From Streptomyces angustmyceticus (lineage in GTDB: Bacteria; Actinomycetota; Actinomycetes; Streptomycetales; Streptomycetaceae): a stretch of 64,000 nucleotides of DNA. The stretch is taken from NCBI RefSeq assembly GCF_019933235.1, contig NZ_CP082945.1, forward strand, positions 1,612,001 to 1,676,000, in the 5' to 3' direction. Each line of letters begins with the position of its first letter. The stretch's first letter is position 1. The notes below the pieces were generated by a model that was not told where the DNA came from, searched no databases, and saw only the letters and a list, made by a program, of their open reading frames with translations. Shown one piece after another: positions 16,151 through 25,490 of this stretch. Position numbers and translations under genes: made by a program.

Positions 16151-18783
16151 ACCGGCTCACCCAGAAGTCCCAGGAAGCTCTTCAGGAAGCGCAGACGATC
16201 GCCGGCCGGATGGACCAGACCGAGGTCGACGGTGAGCATCTGCTGCTCGCCCTCCTCGACCAGCCGGACGGGCTGGTGCCGCGCCTCTTCGACCAAGCAG
16301 GCGCCGACACCAAGGCGTTGCGCGCCGCGCTCATGGGCGAGCTGTCACGCAGACCGAAGGTGACCGGACCCGGCGCCACACCCGGCCAGGTGTACGTCAC
16401 CCAGCGGCTGGCCAAGCTGCTGGACACCGCCGAGCAGGAGGCCAAGCGGCTCAAGGACGAATATGTGTCCGTGGAGCACCTCGTCCTGGCACTGGCCGAT
16501 GAGGGCTCCAGGACCGCGGCGGGACGGCTGCTCAAGGAACACGGCATCACCAAGGACGTCTTCCTCTCCGCGCTGACCCGCATCCGCGGGCACCAGCGGG
16601 TCACCTCGGCCACGCCCGAGGCCGCGTACGAGGCGTTGGAGAAGTACGGCCGTGATCTGGTCGCCGAGGCGCGCAGCGGCAAGAAGGACCCGGTGATCGG
16701 CCGGGACGCGGAGATCCGCCGCGTCACCCAGATCCTCAGCCGCAAGACGAAGAACAACCCCGTCCTGATCGGCGATCCGGGCGTCGGCAAGACGGCCATC
16801 GTGGAGGGACTGGCACAGCGGATCGTCCGCGGCGACGTCCCCGAGGGGCTGCGCGAGAAGACCATCTTCTCCCTCGATATGAGTTCGCTGGTGGCGGGCG
16901 CCAAATACCGCGGTGAGTTCGAGGAACGACTGCAGGCCGTGCTGAGCGAGGTCAAGGCCGCCGAGGGGCGCATCCTGCTCTTCGTCGACGAACTCCACAC
17001 GGTCGTCGGAGCCGGCGGCGGCGCCGAGGGCGCGATGGACGCCGGGAACATGCTCAAGCCGATGCTCGCCCGCGGCGAACTGCACATGATCGGCGCCACC
17101 ACGCTGGAGGAGTACCGCAAGCACGTCGAGTCCGACGCCGCCCTCGAACGCCGCTTCCAGCAGGTCCTGGTGGACGAGCCGAGCGTGGAGGACACCGTCT
17201 CCATCCTCCGCGGCCTGCGCGAACGTCTTGAGGTCTTCCACGGCGTGAAGATCCAGGACACCGCGCTGGTCGCCGCGGCCACCCTCAGCCACCGCTACAT
17301 CTCCGACCGCTTCCTGCCGGACAAGGCCATCGACCTCGTCGACGAGGCCTGCGCCCGGCTGCGCACCGAGATCGACTCCATGCCGGCCGAACTCGACGAG
17401 ATCACCCGCCGGGTGACCCGTCTGGAGATCGAGGATGCGGCCCTCGCAAAGGAGACCGACACTGCCAGCCGTAAGCGGCTGGAGGAGCTCCGGCGCGAAC
17501 TGTCCGACCTGCGCGCCGAGGCCGACGCCATGAACGCCCAGTGGGAGGCCGAACGCCAGGCCATCCGGCGAGTGCAGGAGCTGCGTCAGGAACTGGAACA
17601 GGTCCGTCAGGAAGCGGAAGAGGCCGAACGCAACTACGACCTCAACCGCGCCGCCGAACTGCGCTACGGCACACTCACCGAACTCGAACGCCGGCTGGCC
17701 GCCGAAGAGGAGGCGCTCGCCGCCAAGCAGGGCGATACCCGGCTCCTGCGCGAGGTCGTCACGGAGGACGAGATCGCCGAGATCGTCGCCGCCTGGACCG
17801 GCATCCCGGTGACCCGGCTGCAGGAAGGCGAGCGGGAGAAGCTGCTGCGGCTCGACGAGATCCTCACCGAGCGGGTGATCGGCCAGGACGAGGCCGTCAA
17901 GCTGGTCACCGACGCCATCATCCGGGCCCGCTCCGGCATCCGCGACCCGCGCCGCCCCATCGGCTCGTTCATCTTCCTCGGCCCCACCGGCGTCGGAAAG
18001 ACCGAGCTCGCCAAGGCGCTCGCCGCGGCACTGTTCGACACCGAGGAGAGCATCGTCCGCCTCGACATGAGCGAGTACCAGGAACGGCACACCGTCAGCA
18101 GACTGGTCGGAGCGCCACCCGGATACGTCGGCTACGAGGAGGGCGGCCAGCTCACCGAGGCGGTACGCCGCAAGCCCTACTCCGTGGTCCTGTTCGACGA
18201 GGTCGAGAAGGCACACGCCGATGTCTTCAACACCTTGCTGCAGGTACTCGACGACGGCCGGATCACCGACGCCCAAGGCCGCACCGTCGACTTCCGCAAC
18301 ACCGTCGTCATCATGACCTCCAACATCGGATCCACCCATCTGCTCGACGGGGTGACCCCCGAGGGCGAGATCAAGCCCGAGGCACGGGCCCTGGTCATGG
18401 GCGAACTGCAAAGCCACTTCCGCCCCGAGTTCCTCAACCGCGTCGACGACGTCGTGCTGTTCAAGCCGCTGGGCATGGACCAGATCAAGCGCATCGTCGA
18501 GCTGCAGTTCAACGACCTGCGCCGGCGCCTGGCCGAACGCCAGATCACCGTCGAACTCACCGAGCGCGCCCGCGAGCTCATCGCCCAGCAGGGCTTCGAC
18601 CCCGTCTACGGGGCACGGCCGCTGCGCCGCTACATCTCGCACGAGGTCGAAACACTCGTCGGGCGGGCCCTGATCCGCGGCGATGTACAGGACGGCTCGG
18701 CGATCCGGGTCGACGCCCAGAACGGTGAACTGGTCGTGACGTACGACAGGCCGGCCCAGGCCGACCACGGAATGGCTGCGTGA
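16141..18783 (+). CDS. clpB: ATP-dependent disaggregase ClpB
   Basis: 880 residues, normal length. It has an N-terminal Clp domain starting [18 protein letters not shown], a first AAA+ module with Walker A GDPGVGKT at residue 211, a middle coiled coil at about 400-540, and a second AAA+ module with GPTGVGKT at 614. The C-terminal region ends near [13 protein letters not shown]. The coiled-coil M domain separates it from ClpC/ClpA. It works with DnaK to extract proteins from aggregates. GTG 16141 (AGGAG about 10 nt upstream) is used; an ATG at 16147 overlaps the cbpM stop as ATGA and is the alternative. Confidence 0.96.
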   Translation: MDMNRLTQKSQEALQEAQTIAGRMDQTEVDGEHLLLALLDQPDGLVPRLFDQAGADTKALRAALMGELSRRPKVTGPGATPGQVYVTQRLAKLLDTAEQEAKRLKDEYVSVEHLVLALADEGSRTAAGRLLKEHGITKDVFLSALTRIRGHQRVTSATPEAAYEALEKYGRDLVAEARSGKKDPVIGRDAEIRRVTQILSRKTKNNPVLIGDPGVGKTAIVEGLAQRIVRGDVPEGLREKTIFSLDMSSLVAGAKYRGEFEERLQAVLSEVKAAEGRILLFVDELHTVVGAGGGAEGAMDAGNMLKPMLARGELHMIGATTLEEYRKHVESDAALERRFQQVLVDEPSVEDTVSILRGLRERLEVFHGVKIQDTALVAAATLSHRYISDRFLPDKAIDLVDEACARLRTEIDSMPAELDEITRRVTRLEIEDAALAKETDTASRKRLEELRRELSDLRAEADAMNAQWEAERQAIRRVQELRQELEQVRQEAEEAERNYDLNRAAELRYGTLTELERRLAAEEEALAAKQGDTRLLREVVTEDEIAEIVAAWTGIPVTRLQEGEREKLLRLDEILTERVIGQDEAVKLVTDAIIRARSGIRDPRRPIGSFIFLGPTGVGKTELAKALAAALFDTEESIVRLDMSEYQERHTVSRLVGAPPGYVGYEEGGQLTEAVRRKPYSVVLFDEVEKAHADVFNTLLQVLDDGRITDAQGRTVDFRNTVVIMTSNIGSTHLLDGVTPEGEIKPEARALVMGELQSHFRPEFLNRVDDVVLFKPLGMDQIKRIVELQFNDLRRRLAERQITVELTERARELIAQQGFDPVYGARPLRRYISHEVETLVGRALIRGDVQDGSAIRVDAQNGELVVTYDRPAQADHGMAA

Positions 18784-19232
18784 GCACGGTGACAACGAGC
18801 CGGAGCAAGACGGTCGTCTGTGAGTCGTGCGGCCGCAAGAACCGGGTGCCGGCAGCGGGGGACGGGCGCCCCAAATGCGGAAATTGCGGTACCCCGTTGC
18901 CCTGGATCGTCGATGCCGGCGATGACGACTTCGCGGAGATCGCCGGTAAGGCGGCGCCCCTCGTCCTCGTCGACCTCTGGGCCACCTGGTGCGGTCCCTG
19001 CCGCAAGGTCAGCCCCGCACTGGAACAGGTCGCCCGCGAGCTCGCCGGAAAGATCAAGCTCGTCAAGGTCGATGTCGACCAGGCCCCCGGGCTGTCCCAG
19101 CGATTCCAGGTGCAGGCCGTGCCGACCCTGCTCCTCCTCGACCGGGGAGAGGCGATCGCTCGACAGGCCGGCGCCGCCCCCGCCAACGTGCTGCGCCAAT
19201 GGGTCGAGGAGACCATCGCGGGTCGCCGCTGA
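18780..19232 (+). CDS. trxC: thioredoxin 2-type (TrxC) with zinc ribbon
   Basis: 150 residues; GTG overlaps the clpB stop (GTGA). An N-terminal zinc ribbon has Cys14/Cys17 and Cys33/Cys36 in CESC and CGNC. A thioredoxin domain follows with active site WCGPC (Cys71, Cys74) and the cis-proline loop VPTLLL. Zinc-ribbon thioredoxins such as E. coli TrxC are linked to oxidative stress and heat-damaged proteins. Coupling to clpB suggests it reduces disulfides in proteins being refolded. Confidence 0.93.
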   Translation: MSTVTTSRSKTVVCESCGRKNRVPAAGDGRPKCGNCGTPLPWIVDAGDDDFAEIAGKAAPLVLVDLWATWCGPCRKVSPALEQVARELAGKIKLVKVDVDQAPGLSQRFQVQAVPTLLLLDRGEAIARQAGAAPANVLRQWVEETIAGRR

Positions 19233-19260
19233 GCCCGTCCGCCAAGGAAGGACGACCATC

Positions 19261-19524
19261 ATGACTACCGAAAGCGACTGGCACCTGTCGCTCGTGCGCC
19301 CGGTGACGCCGCGCACCCCCGAGGGCTGCGAGGAGTGCCTGCGCCTCGGCTCTCCCTGGGTGCACCTCAGGCTGTGCCTGACCTGCGGACACGTCGGATG
19401 CTGCGACTCCTCGCCACTCAAGCACGCCCGTCTGCACGCCGCCAACATCGGCCACCCCATCGTGCAGCCCCTCGAGCCGGGAGAGAACTGGCGCTGGTGT
19501 TACGTCCACGAGGCCGTGGTCTGA
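19261..19524 (+). CDS. UBP-type zinc-finger protein
   Basis: 87 residues; ATG 19261 has AAGGAAGG upstream. The Cys/His pattern GCEECLRLGSPWVHLRLCLTC, then HVGCCDSS, HARLHAAN, GHP and YVHE, is that of the ZnF-UBP fold, known in eukaryotes for binding ubiquitin C-termini. In actinobacteria it is often found beside FAD-dependent reductases and has no known ligand. Its stop overlaps the start of the next gene (TGATG), so the two are translated together. Confidence 0.88.
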   Translation: MTTESDWHLSLVRPVTPRTPEGCEECLRLGSPWVHLRLCLTCGHVGCCDSSPLKHARLHAANIGHPIVQPLEPGENWRWCYVHEAVV

Positions 19525-21269
19525 TGACTGCCGCGGGCCCGGGCGGGGTACCCACCGAAACCCCCGATCAGCACGGTGCCTACCCTCGGCTGACGCCGGA
19601 ACAGCTCGATGCGCTGGCCCAGTACGGCGAGTACCGCCCCACGCGGCGGGGCGAGGTGCTGTTCCGCGAGGGCGAACCGTGCGAGGAGTTCCTTGCCATC
19701 GTCAGCGGGATGGTCGAGGTCATCCACGACTACGGCGGTCCCGACCAACGCACCGTGGCGGTACACGGCCCCGGCCGCTTTCTGGGGGAACTCGGTCTCC
19801 TCGAAGGGCAGACGGCGTTCGACACCGCGGTCGTACGCGAGCCCGGCCAGGTGCTCGCGGTCCCGGTGGAGCGCCAGCGGGCCCTGGTGGCACGCGATCC
19901 GGCCCTCGGGGACCTGGTTCTGCGCGCCTACCTCGGCCGCCGGTCCCTGCTCATCGGCCTGGGCGCCGGCTTCCGGATCCTGGGCTCGTGCTACTCGCCC
20001 AACACCCTGCGGCTGCGTGAATTCGCCGCCCGCAACCGGCTACCACACCGATGGATCGACCTGGAGAAGGACAAGGAAGCCGAGGCGCTGCTGCGCCGGT
20101 TCGGCATCCGTCCGGACGAGACCCCGGTCGTCATGTGGAAGGGAGAGCAAATACTGCGCAATCCCAGCATCGCGGACCTCGCCCGCCTCATCGGGCTCCC
20201 CACCTCTGCGCACGGCGACGGTGAATACGACCTGGTGGTGATCGGCGCGGGCCCGGCCGGGCTCGCCGCCGCGGTCTACGGCTCCTCCGACGGCCTCGTG
20301 ACCGTAGCCGTCGACGCCATGGCCACCGGAGGCCAGGCCGCCACCTCCTCGCGCATCGAGAACTATCTGGGCTTCCCGTCCGGGATCTCGGGTGGCGAAC
20401 TCATGGAACGCTCGGTGCTCCAGGCCCGCAAATTCGGCGCACAGCTCACCGTTCCCGCCGAGGTCACCTCGCTCGAACCGCGCGACGGCCGGTACGCCCT
20501 CACCTTCGCGGACGGCTCCGAGATCCGGGCCGCCACCATCGTCCTGGCCTCGGGAGTGCGCTACCGCAGGCTCGACGTCCCCGGCATCGACCGGCTGGAA
20601 GGCTCCAGCGTCTACTACGCCGCCACCCTCCACGAAGCCAACCTGTGCCGGATGGACCCCGTGGCCGTGGTCGGCGGGGGCAACTCCGCAGGCCAGGCGG
20701 TGCTCTTCCTCGCCGGATACGCACCCAAGGTGTATCTGCTCGTCCGCAGCGGCGACCTCGGCAAGGACATGTCGCGCTATCTGGTGGACCAGGTGACACG
20801 CCATCCGAAGGTCGAGGTGCTGACCCACACCGAAGTGCGCCAGGTCAACGGAGAGGGCACCCTGCAGTCGTTGACCGTGGAGGACAACGCCTCCGGCGAC
20901 CGTCGCGAACTGCCGGCCCGAGCCCTGTTCGTGTTCATCGGCGCCCGGCCGTACACCGAGTGGCTGAAGGACGTGGTCGCGCTGGACCGACGGGGGTTCG
21001 TGCTCACCGGCGCCGACGCCCGGGCAGCGGCCGACGAGAACATCTGGGAATCGCTCGGGCGCGGGCCACTGATGCTGGAGACCACGATGCCGGGTGTGTT
21101 CGCCGCGGGCGACGTCAGGAGCGGGTCGGTCAAGCGGGTCGCCTCCGCCGCGGGGGAAGGCGCCATAGCCGTCCGGCTCGTCCATGAGCACCGGGCCCAG
21201 GAAGGCAATCTCGTCCGCGGTTCCAGCGTGAGCGAGCCTCGGTCCGTGCCGGGCCGGTCGGTGTCCTGA
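19524..21269 (+). CDS. cNMP-binding / glutaredoxin-like / thioredoxin-reductase-like fusion
   Basis: 581 residues in three parts. Residues 25-140 are a Crp-type cyclic-nucleotide-binding beta-barrel (RRGEVLFREGEPCEEFL, GRFLGELGLLEG). Residues 150-235 form a glutaredoxin-like domain with one cysteine in SCYSPNT (Cys156) and the TPVVMWKGE loop. Residues 240-560 are a flavoprotein with GAGPAGLAAAV from Gly241 and a final FAAGDVRSGSVKRVASA. Where thioredoxin reductases carry CxxC it reads AATL (366-369), so electrons cannot leave by the usual disulfide. Possibly a cyclic-nucleotide- or redox-gated NAD(P)H oxidoreductase that passes electrons to its own Cys156. Confidence 0.87.
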   Translation: MTAAGPGGVPTETPDQHGAYPRLTPEQLDALAQYGEYRPTRRGEVLFREGEPCEEFLAIVSGMVEVIHDYGGPDQRTVAVHGPGRFLGELGLLEGQTAFDTAVVREPGQVLAVPVERQRALVARDPALGDLVLRAYLGRRSLLIGLGAGFRILGSCYSPNTLRLREFAARNRLPHRWIDLEKDKEAEALLRRFGIRPDETPVVMWKGEQILRNPSIADLARLIGLPTSAHGDGEYDLVVIGAGPAGLAAAVYGSSDGLVTVAVDAMATGGQAATSSRIENYLGFPSGISGGELMERSVLQARKFGAQLTVPAEVTSLEPRDGRYALTFADGSEIRAATIVLASGVRYRRLDVPGIDRLEGSSVYYAATLHEANLCRMDPVAVVGGGNSAGQAVLFLAGYAPKVYLLVRSGDLGKDMSRYLVDQVTRHPKVEVLTHTEVRQVNGEGTLQSLTVEDNASGDRRELPARALFVFIGARPYTEWLKDVVALDRRGFVLTGADARAAADENIWESLGRGPLMLETTMPGVFAAGDVRSGSVKRVASAAGEGAIAVRLVHEHRAQEGNLVRGSSVSEPRSVPGRSVS

Positions 21270-21277
21270 CGCCGGCC

Positions 21278-21583
21278 GTGCTGCTGGTGGCCGGTGCGGC
21301 GCTGGGGTCGTGGCTCGCGCTGGCGGGCGGCTGGGGGCTCGCCTACGTATCGTGGCGGCTGAGCCGGGCCGAGGCCAAGTTCGCGGCGCTCGGCGTGCCG
21401 GGGAGCGTCGTCGGCGGTCTGGTGGTGCGGCTGTGGGGCCGGTTCGACGGGCGGTGGGGCAAGCCCCTCGCCCAGGGACAGCTGGGGCAGGAGATGGCCG
21501 ACGGGCTGCCGGGGATCGTGCGGGTCGCGGCGGTCGCCTCGGCGCTGTTCCTGGTGTGGCGGATGCGGCGGGTGCCCCGCTGA
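21278..21583 (+). CDS. small membrane protein, unknown
   Basis: 101 residues from GTG 21278. Hydrophobic segments lie at about residues 1-25 (LLVAGAALGSWLALAGGWGL) and 80-97 (IVRVAAVASALFLVWRM), with a basic loop between them. It starts 8 nt after the preceding stop, so it may be the last gene of the chaperone-redox operon. I do not recognise the family. Confidence 0.6.
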   Translation: MLLVAGAALGSWLALAGGWGLAYVSWRLSRAEAKFAALGVPGSVVGGLVVRLWGRFDGRWGKPLAQGQLGQEMADGLPGIVRVAAVASALFLVWRMRRVPR

Positions 21584-21626
21584 GGGGCCGGGGTCGTGCC
21601 TCCCTGACCGGGGATGCCGCCGCAGG

Positions 21627-21632
21627 CACAAT
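21627..21632 (+). promoter_or_regulatory. -10 box CACAAT for leaderless HAD gene
   Basis: CACAAT is followed by exactly 7 nt and then ATG 21640, matching the leaderless layout of other genes in this window. It overlaps an upstream in-frame ATG at 21631, which argues that ATG 21640 is the real start. Confidence 0.4.
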
Positions 21633-21639
21633 GGCAGGC

Positions 21640-22284
21640 ATGGCTGCACACTCTCTGACGGTCGGCTTCGACCTCGACATGACGCTGATCGACTCACGTC
21701 CGGGCATCAAGGCCGTGTATCAGGAGCTGTCGGCCAGGACCGGCACCTTCATCGACGCCGACCTCGCGGCGAGCCGGCTGGGGCCCCCGCTGGAGCACGA
21801 GATCCGCCACTGGTTCCCCGAGGAGCGAGTGGCGGAGACCGCCGCTCTCTTCCGCGAGCTGTATCCGCAGTACGCGGTCGCGGCGTCGCCCGCCATGCCC
21901 GGTGCCCGGGAGGCCATCGACGCGATCCACGCGGCGGGCGGCCGGGCGATCGTGGTGACCGCGAAGTACGAGCCCAACGCCAAGCTGCACCTGGACCACC
22001 TCGGCCTCGACGTGGACGCCCTTTTCGGCTCCCTGTGGGCGGAGGGCAAGGCCGAGGCGCTGCGCAAGCACCAGGCGCAGGTCTACGTCGGCGACCACAT
22101 CGGTGACGTCGTCGGGGCGCACACCGCCGGCGCGCTGTCCGTCGCGGTCGCCACCGGCCCGTGCGACGCCACGGAACTGCGCAACGCCGGTGCCGATGTG
22201 GTGCTCGCCGACCTGACGGAGTTTCCGTCCTGGCTGGAGCGCTATGCGGCGGAGGGCGCGGACGGGGGCGACACCGCCACCTGA
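21640..22284 (+). CDS. HAD-superfamily hydrolase (phosphoglycolate-phosphatase-like)
   Basis: 214 residues. Motif I is complete as GFDLDMTLIDS, motif II Thr is in IVVTAKY, and motif IV is YVGDHIGDVVGAHTAG. The helical cap is of the C1 type seen in Gph/PGMB-like phosphatases. It is therefore probably an active phosphatase for a small phosphorylated metabolite of unknown identity. It is monocistronic, with a likely leaderless start. Confidence 0.88.
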   Translation: MAAHSLTVGFDLDMTLIDSRPGIKAVYQELSARTGTFIDADLAASRLGPPLEHEIRHWFPEERVAETAALFRELYPQYAVAASPAMPGAREAIDAIHAAGGRAIVVTAKYEPNAKLHLDHLGLDVDALFGSLWAEGKAEALRKHQAQVYVGDHIGDVVGAHTAGALSVAVATGPCDATELRNAGADVVLADLTEFPSWLERYAAEGADGGDTAT

Positions 22285-22459
22285 CGGCGCTGCGCGGTGG
22301 CGGAACAGATCACTCCGGCCGCGGCGATCAGAAAACCGAGGCCCATCAGCATGCACACCCAGGAGCAGCGCCGACTGCGCCCAGCACACCGTAGGCACCC
22401 AAACAACGCGGCGCCGCTGCCTGCCCTTCGGGCTCGAAGCGAAGACCCAGAAAGATCGC

Positions 22460-22745
22460 CCTGGTCTGCGATGGCCTGCCGGTCGCCCCACGGTTGAGCC
22501 GACGGTGATGATGGCGTCCCGAGGAGCGCTCGATGGGGCTGACCCCGCACAGCGCGGCGAAGGACGCCTCGCTGCCCAGACGTTCCGGATTGTCCCCGAT
22601 AGTGATCAGCAAGGTGACGGCACTGTCCGGACCGATGCCCACCGAGGCGAGCAACTGCGGGAAATGGCACTTCACGTGCCGGGCCAGATGGTCTTCCAGT
22701 TCACGGATCTGCCCGGTCAGCTGCTCTGGTGGGGATATTTGAATC
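22460..22745 (-). pseudogene. IS110-family transposase, C-terminal remnant
   Basis: The minus strand reads QLTGQIRELEDHLARH, then LLASVGIGPDSAVTLLITIG, DNPERLGSEASFAALCGVSP and SSGRHHHRRLNRG. This is the C-terminal Tnp_IS110/IS116 domain. After RRLNRG the frame shifts (GDRQA continues in another frame) and nothing downstream matches. No N-terminal half or ends are attached. It marks past insertion in this worn segment. Confidence 0.82.
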
Positions 22746-22929
22746 TCCTCACCCTGTGCTGAGGATGACCTCGGAGTTGCTCACCTTGATTCCTCAGGCG
22801 TGCACGTGCTGATCCCAAACTGGAGGGCCGGACCGGTGGTTGAGTGGCTGGGCACAACGGCCTGGAACGGCAGTCCGGGGCGAGCGGGGCTTCTCGCATG
22901 TGGCGGCAACGTGTGGCATGGGTGGGGAC

Positions 22930-23289
22930 TCAGGGCTCGATGACGAGGCGTTCGATGAGGCCGTCGCGGAGTGTGAACTGGTAGCGCAGATCGATGGTCC
23001 CGCCGGGGAAGTTGCCCTCGAGGTGGTGGGTGGCGATGTAGCGGGTTTCGTCGGTCTGCTGGGCGCCGGTGAGGTGGATGGTGTAGTTGAATTCGGTGGC
23101 GGATCGGTCGAGCCACTCCCCGATCGCCTCGGTGCCCTCGTAGGTGTTGCCGTCGTCGATCACTGTGGCTTCGCGGGTGAACGCCGTGACTGCGGTGGCG
23201 GTGTCGTGGGCGCGATGCGCTTTCAGGTAGCGGGTGATCACCTCGGGCAGGGTGTCCGGGATGCTGGTTCGGGGCTGGTTGTCGTGCAT
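22930..23289 (-). CDS. SnoaL/NTF2-like small protein
   Basis: 119 residues from ATG 23289. VITRYLKAHRAHDTATAVTA, then FTREATVIDDGNTYEGTEAIGEW in two parts and a YQFTLRDGLIERLVIEP ending fit the SnoaL-like/NTF2 fold (alpha+beta cone with a pocket). Such proteins act as isomerases, hydrolases or binding proteins. It lies 25 nt downstream of an SDR on the same strand, so the two likely share a transcript and an HxlR-controlled promoter. Confidence 0.82.
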   Translation of the reverse strand: MHDNQPRTSIPDTLPEVITRYLKAHRAHDTATAVTAFTREATVIDDGNTYEGTEAIGEWLDRSATEFNYTIHLTGAQQTDETRYIATHHLEGNFPGGTIDLRYQFTLRDGLIERLVIEP

Positions 23290-23314
23290 GACGCTCCCTG
23301 GGGTGGTGGACGGT

Positions 23315-24100
23315 TCAGACGGTGGGGGTGGTGCCGCCGTCGATGACGTGTTCGGCGCCGACGATGGCCGAGGCGCGGTCGGAGACGAGGAAGGCGACGA
23401 GCTCGGCGACTTCCTCAGGCCGGTTGGGACGGCCCAGCGGGATGCCGCCCAGGGAGTCCATGAGCCGTCCCAGCGCCGCTTCCTGGGTGATGTCTGCGTC
23501 ATGGGCGATCCGGGCGACAAGGTTGTCGGCGGCCGAGGTCTGTACGAAGCCGGGCGAGACGGTGTTGACGCGGACGCCGTGCGGGGCGACCTCGTTGGCC
23601 AGGCCCTTGCTGTAGGTGGTCAGGGCGGCCTTGGCGGCGGCGTAGGCCAGGGTTCCGTTCCACAGCGGCATGCGGCGCTGGATCGAGGTGACGTGCACGA
23701 TCACGCCCTTGCCCGTGGCGATCATGTGCGGCAGGAGTGCGCGGTCCAGGCGGACAGCGGCCAGCAGGTTCGTGTTCAGCTCCCTGGCCCAGTCGTCCTC
23801 GCCGAGCGCTGCGAACCCTCCAGTCGGCGACTCGGACCCGCCGAGGGTGTTGACCAGGATGTCGACGCCTCCCACGCGGGCGTCCACCTCGGCGGCGACG
23901 TGGGCTGCGCCCTGGGCGGTGGACAGGTCGGCGGTGATGAACGCGTTCTCCTCGACGTCGTCGGGGCGGCTGCGGGCGGTGACCAGTACGTTTGCGCCGG
24001 CCTGGGTGAGCCGTCGGGCGATGGCGGCTCCGGTGCCCTTGGTGCCGCCGGTGACCAGAGCGCATCGGCCTTCGAGGGATTCGCTGATGGACGTGGTCAC
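23315..24100 (-). CDS. SDR family oxidoreductase under divergent HxlR control
   Basis: 261 residues; GTG start with GGAG upstream. It has [12 protein letters not shown] near residue 17, TARSRPDD (Arg after beta-2 suggests NADP), NTLGG, the catalytic Ser in VTSIQ, YAAAK and [14 protein letters not shown] replaces the usual NNAG, which is known in some active SDRs. It is divergent from an HxlR gene across a perfect palindrome and followed by a SnoaL-like gene. The substrate may be a reactive quinone or carbonyl, as with other HxlR-linked SDRs. Confidence 0.87.
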   Translation of the reverse strand: MTTSISESLEGRCALVTGGTKGTGAAIARRLTQAGANVLVTARSRPDDVEENAFITADLSTAQGAAHVAAEVDARVGGVDILVNTLGGSESPTGGFAALGEDDWARELNTNLLAAVRLDRALLPHMIATGKGVIVHVTSIQRRMPLWNGTLAYAAAKAALTTYSKGLANEVAPHGVRVNTVSPGFVQTSAADNLVARIAHDADITQEAALGRLMDSLGGIPLGRPNRPEEVAELVAFLVSDRASAIVGAEHVIDGGTTPTV

Positions 24101-24147
24101 GGTGTGCTCCGTTCCCGGGTGCGGACACAGAAGGCACCGCTCCCGTC

Positions 24148-24192
24148 GTTACTGCTAAAATAGCACCCACTAACTTCGACTTTAGCAGTAAC
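24148..24192. promoter_or_regulatory. perfect 12-bp inverted repeat, probable HxlR operator
   Basis: GTTACTGCTAAA (24148-24159) and TTTAGCAGTAAC (24181-24192) are exact reverse complements separated by 21 nt. They lie between the divergent SDR and HxlR genes. AT-rich arms in this GC-rich setting and the position over both promoter regions make it a strong operator candidate for the neighbouring HxlR protein. Confidence 0.8.
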
Positions 24193-24208
24193 CGAGGGGA
24201 TGGTCGCC

Positions 24209-24715
24209 GTGGCAAGCCGGATCAGGCTGTCGGACCGAGAGTGCCCGCTGTCTACGACGGTGGAACACGTGGGCGAGTGGTGGACGCTGCTGATCCTCCA
24301 CGACGCCTTTGACGGCTACACCCGCTTCGACCAGTTCCAGGAGAGCCTGGGCATCTCCTCCAGCATGCTCACCACCCGGCTGAAAACCCTCGTCGCGGAC
24401 GGGCTACTGGAGCGCCGGCCCTACCAGTCCAACCCCGTGCGCCACGAGTACGTCCTCACCGAACTCGGGCACTCCCTGCGACCGGTGATCGTCGCCCTGG
24501 CCGCATGGGGCAACTCCCGCCTCGCATCGGCCGAACGCAGCATGATCCTCATCGACGCGCACAGCGGCGAGGAAGTCGATCCCGTCATCGTCGACGCCAA
24601 GACCGGCCGCCGACTCGACGACAGCGCCACCTACGTCTTCACCGCAGGCCCCGCGGCCAGCGACGCCATGCGCCACCGCTACGCGACACGACCGGCCACC
24701 CCCGCGGAGGCGTAA
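24209..24715 (+). CDS. HxlR-family winged-helix regulator
   Basis: 168 residues from GTG 24209, because the GAGGGG ribosome site is correctly spaced for it; it overlaps the other candidate ATG at 24200. The HxlR core is clear: CPLSTTVEHVGEWWTLLILHD in two parts, RFDQFQESLGISSSMLTTRL, then GLLERRPYQSNPVRHEYVLT. A C-terminal extension with a small beta domain (VIVDAKTGRRLDDSATYVF) may be a sensor. It probably represses the divergent SDR operon through the perfect palindrome at 24148-24192. Confidence 0.9.
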   Translation: MASRIRLSDRECPLSTTVEHVGEWWTLLILHDAFDGYTRFDQFQESLGISSSMLTTRLKTLVADGLLERRPYQSNPVRHEYVLTELGHSLRPVIVALAAWGNSRLASAERSMILIDAHSGEEVDPVIVDAKTGRRLDDSATYVFTAGPAASDAMRHRYATRPATPAEA

Positions 24716-24799
24716 GGCTGGTCCGGACATGCACCGAACGGCCTTGAGCAGGGCCGGGACGCACAGGTCGTACCTGATCGACCGGGCAACACCGGCTCG

Positions 24800-25035
24800 C
24801 CGGCAGCATCACGCATGCCAGTCATCCCGAGCCGTGCCCACCCCCTGACCCACATCAGCAGTTCGCGATATCCCACCGCGGTGGCGGGGAAGCTCCCGGT
24901 CCCGATCACCTCCCCCAGCGAGGAGACCACCGCGGCGGCATGAACATCCCGGTACGCGTCCACACCGAGGACGACCTCCCCACCAGGCGGACGCCGGCCG
25001 GTGCGTGGGGTGCTGGGCGTACGGGCCATGGTCAT
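24800..25035 (-). pseudogene. IS110-family transposase, N-terminal remnant
   Basis: From ATG 25035 the minus strand reads PPGGEVVLGVDAYRDVHAAA, then VVSSLGEVIGTGSFPATAVG and YRELLMWVRGWARLG. This is the N-terminal DEDD catalytic domain of IS110 transposases (first Asp in GVDAYRDVH). Homology ends around 24810 and the frame continues into unrelated sequence. It is not continuous with the C-terminal remnant at 22460-22745, which is 2 kb away, although the two may descend from related elements. Confidence 0.8.
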
Positions 25036-25391
25036 TCGCCTCCCGACCACATGGCGCCTCCAAGTGGCCGACACCGGACCGCGCGGACGGCAGAACTGTG
25101 ACAATGCCTGGGCATCCGATGCCGAACGCTCACGGCCCCTCACTCCAGGTCCGGTCTTGATGCAACAGTCGTGGCCGAACGGCAGAGCCGGAGCACAGCA
25201 AGACCGTGCCGAACACCTCACCAGACCCGCCCCCGAACACAGGAACCCCCGCCGGCAAGCCGACGAGGGTTCCTCACCTCTCACGCGGTATCACACGCGT
25301 CTCACCAACAGCATCGACGCTCCTGGACCACAAGCCCCTGACCTGCACCTGCGCCCCTGACCTGGACCACCTGGACCGCACGAGACGCGAT
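25036..25391. other. no supported gene; decayed intergenic DNA
   Basis: Between the IS110 fragment and the pcaD stub I see only short frames without ribosome sites or recognisable motifs. Together with the fragments on both sides this looks like a degenerating stretch. Confidence 0.4.
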
Positions 25392-25490
25392 CTACAACCT
25401 GTGCCAGGTGGTCCCGAGCGCGGCGCCCAGTACGAGTACGGGGGCGTCGTCGGGGCCGTCGATCCGGTGCTGCAGGGTCTTCTCACTCAC
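25392..25490 (-). pseudogene. truncated 3-oxoadipate enol-lactonase (PcaD-like) stub
   Basis: GTG at 25490 opens VSEKTLQHRIDGPDDAPVLV then LGAALGTTWH before a TAG at 25392, 32 codons in all. The block IDGPDDAPVLVLG and the SLGTTWH-like turn are the N-terminus of PcaD/PcaL enol-lactonases of the protocatechuate pathway. The remaining alpha/beta-hydrolase is absent. Some bases upstream may be remains of other pca genes, but I cannot identify them. Confidence 0.6.
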
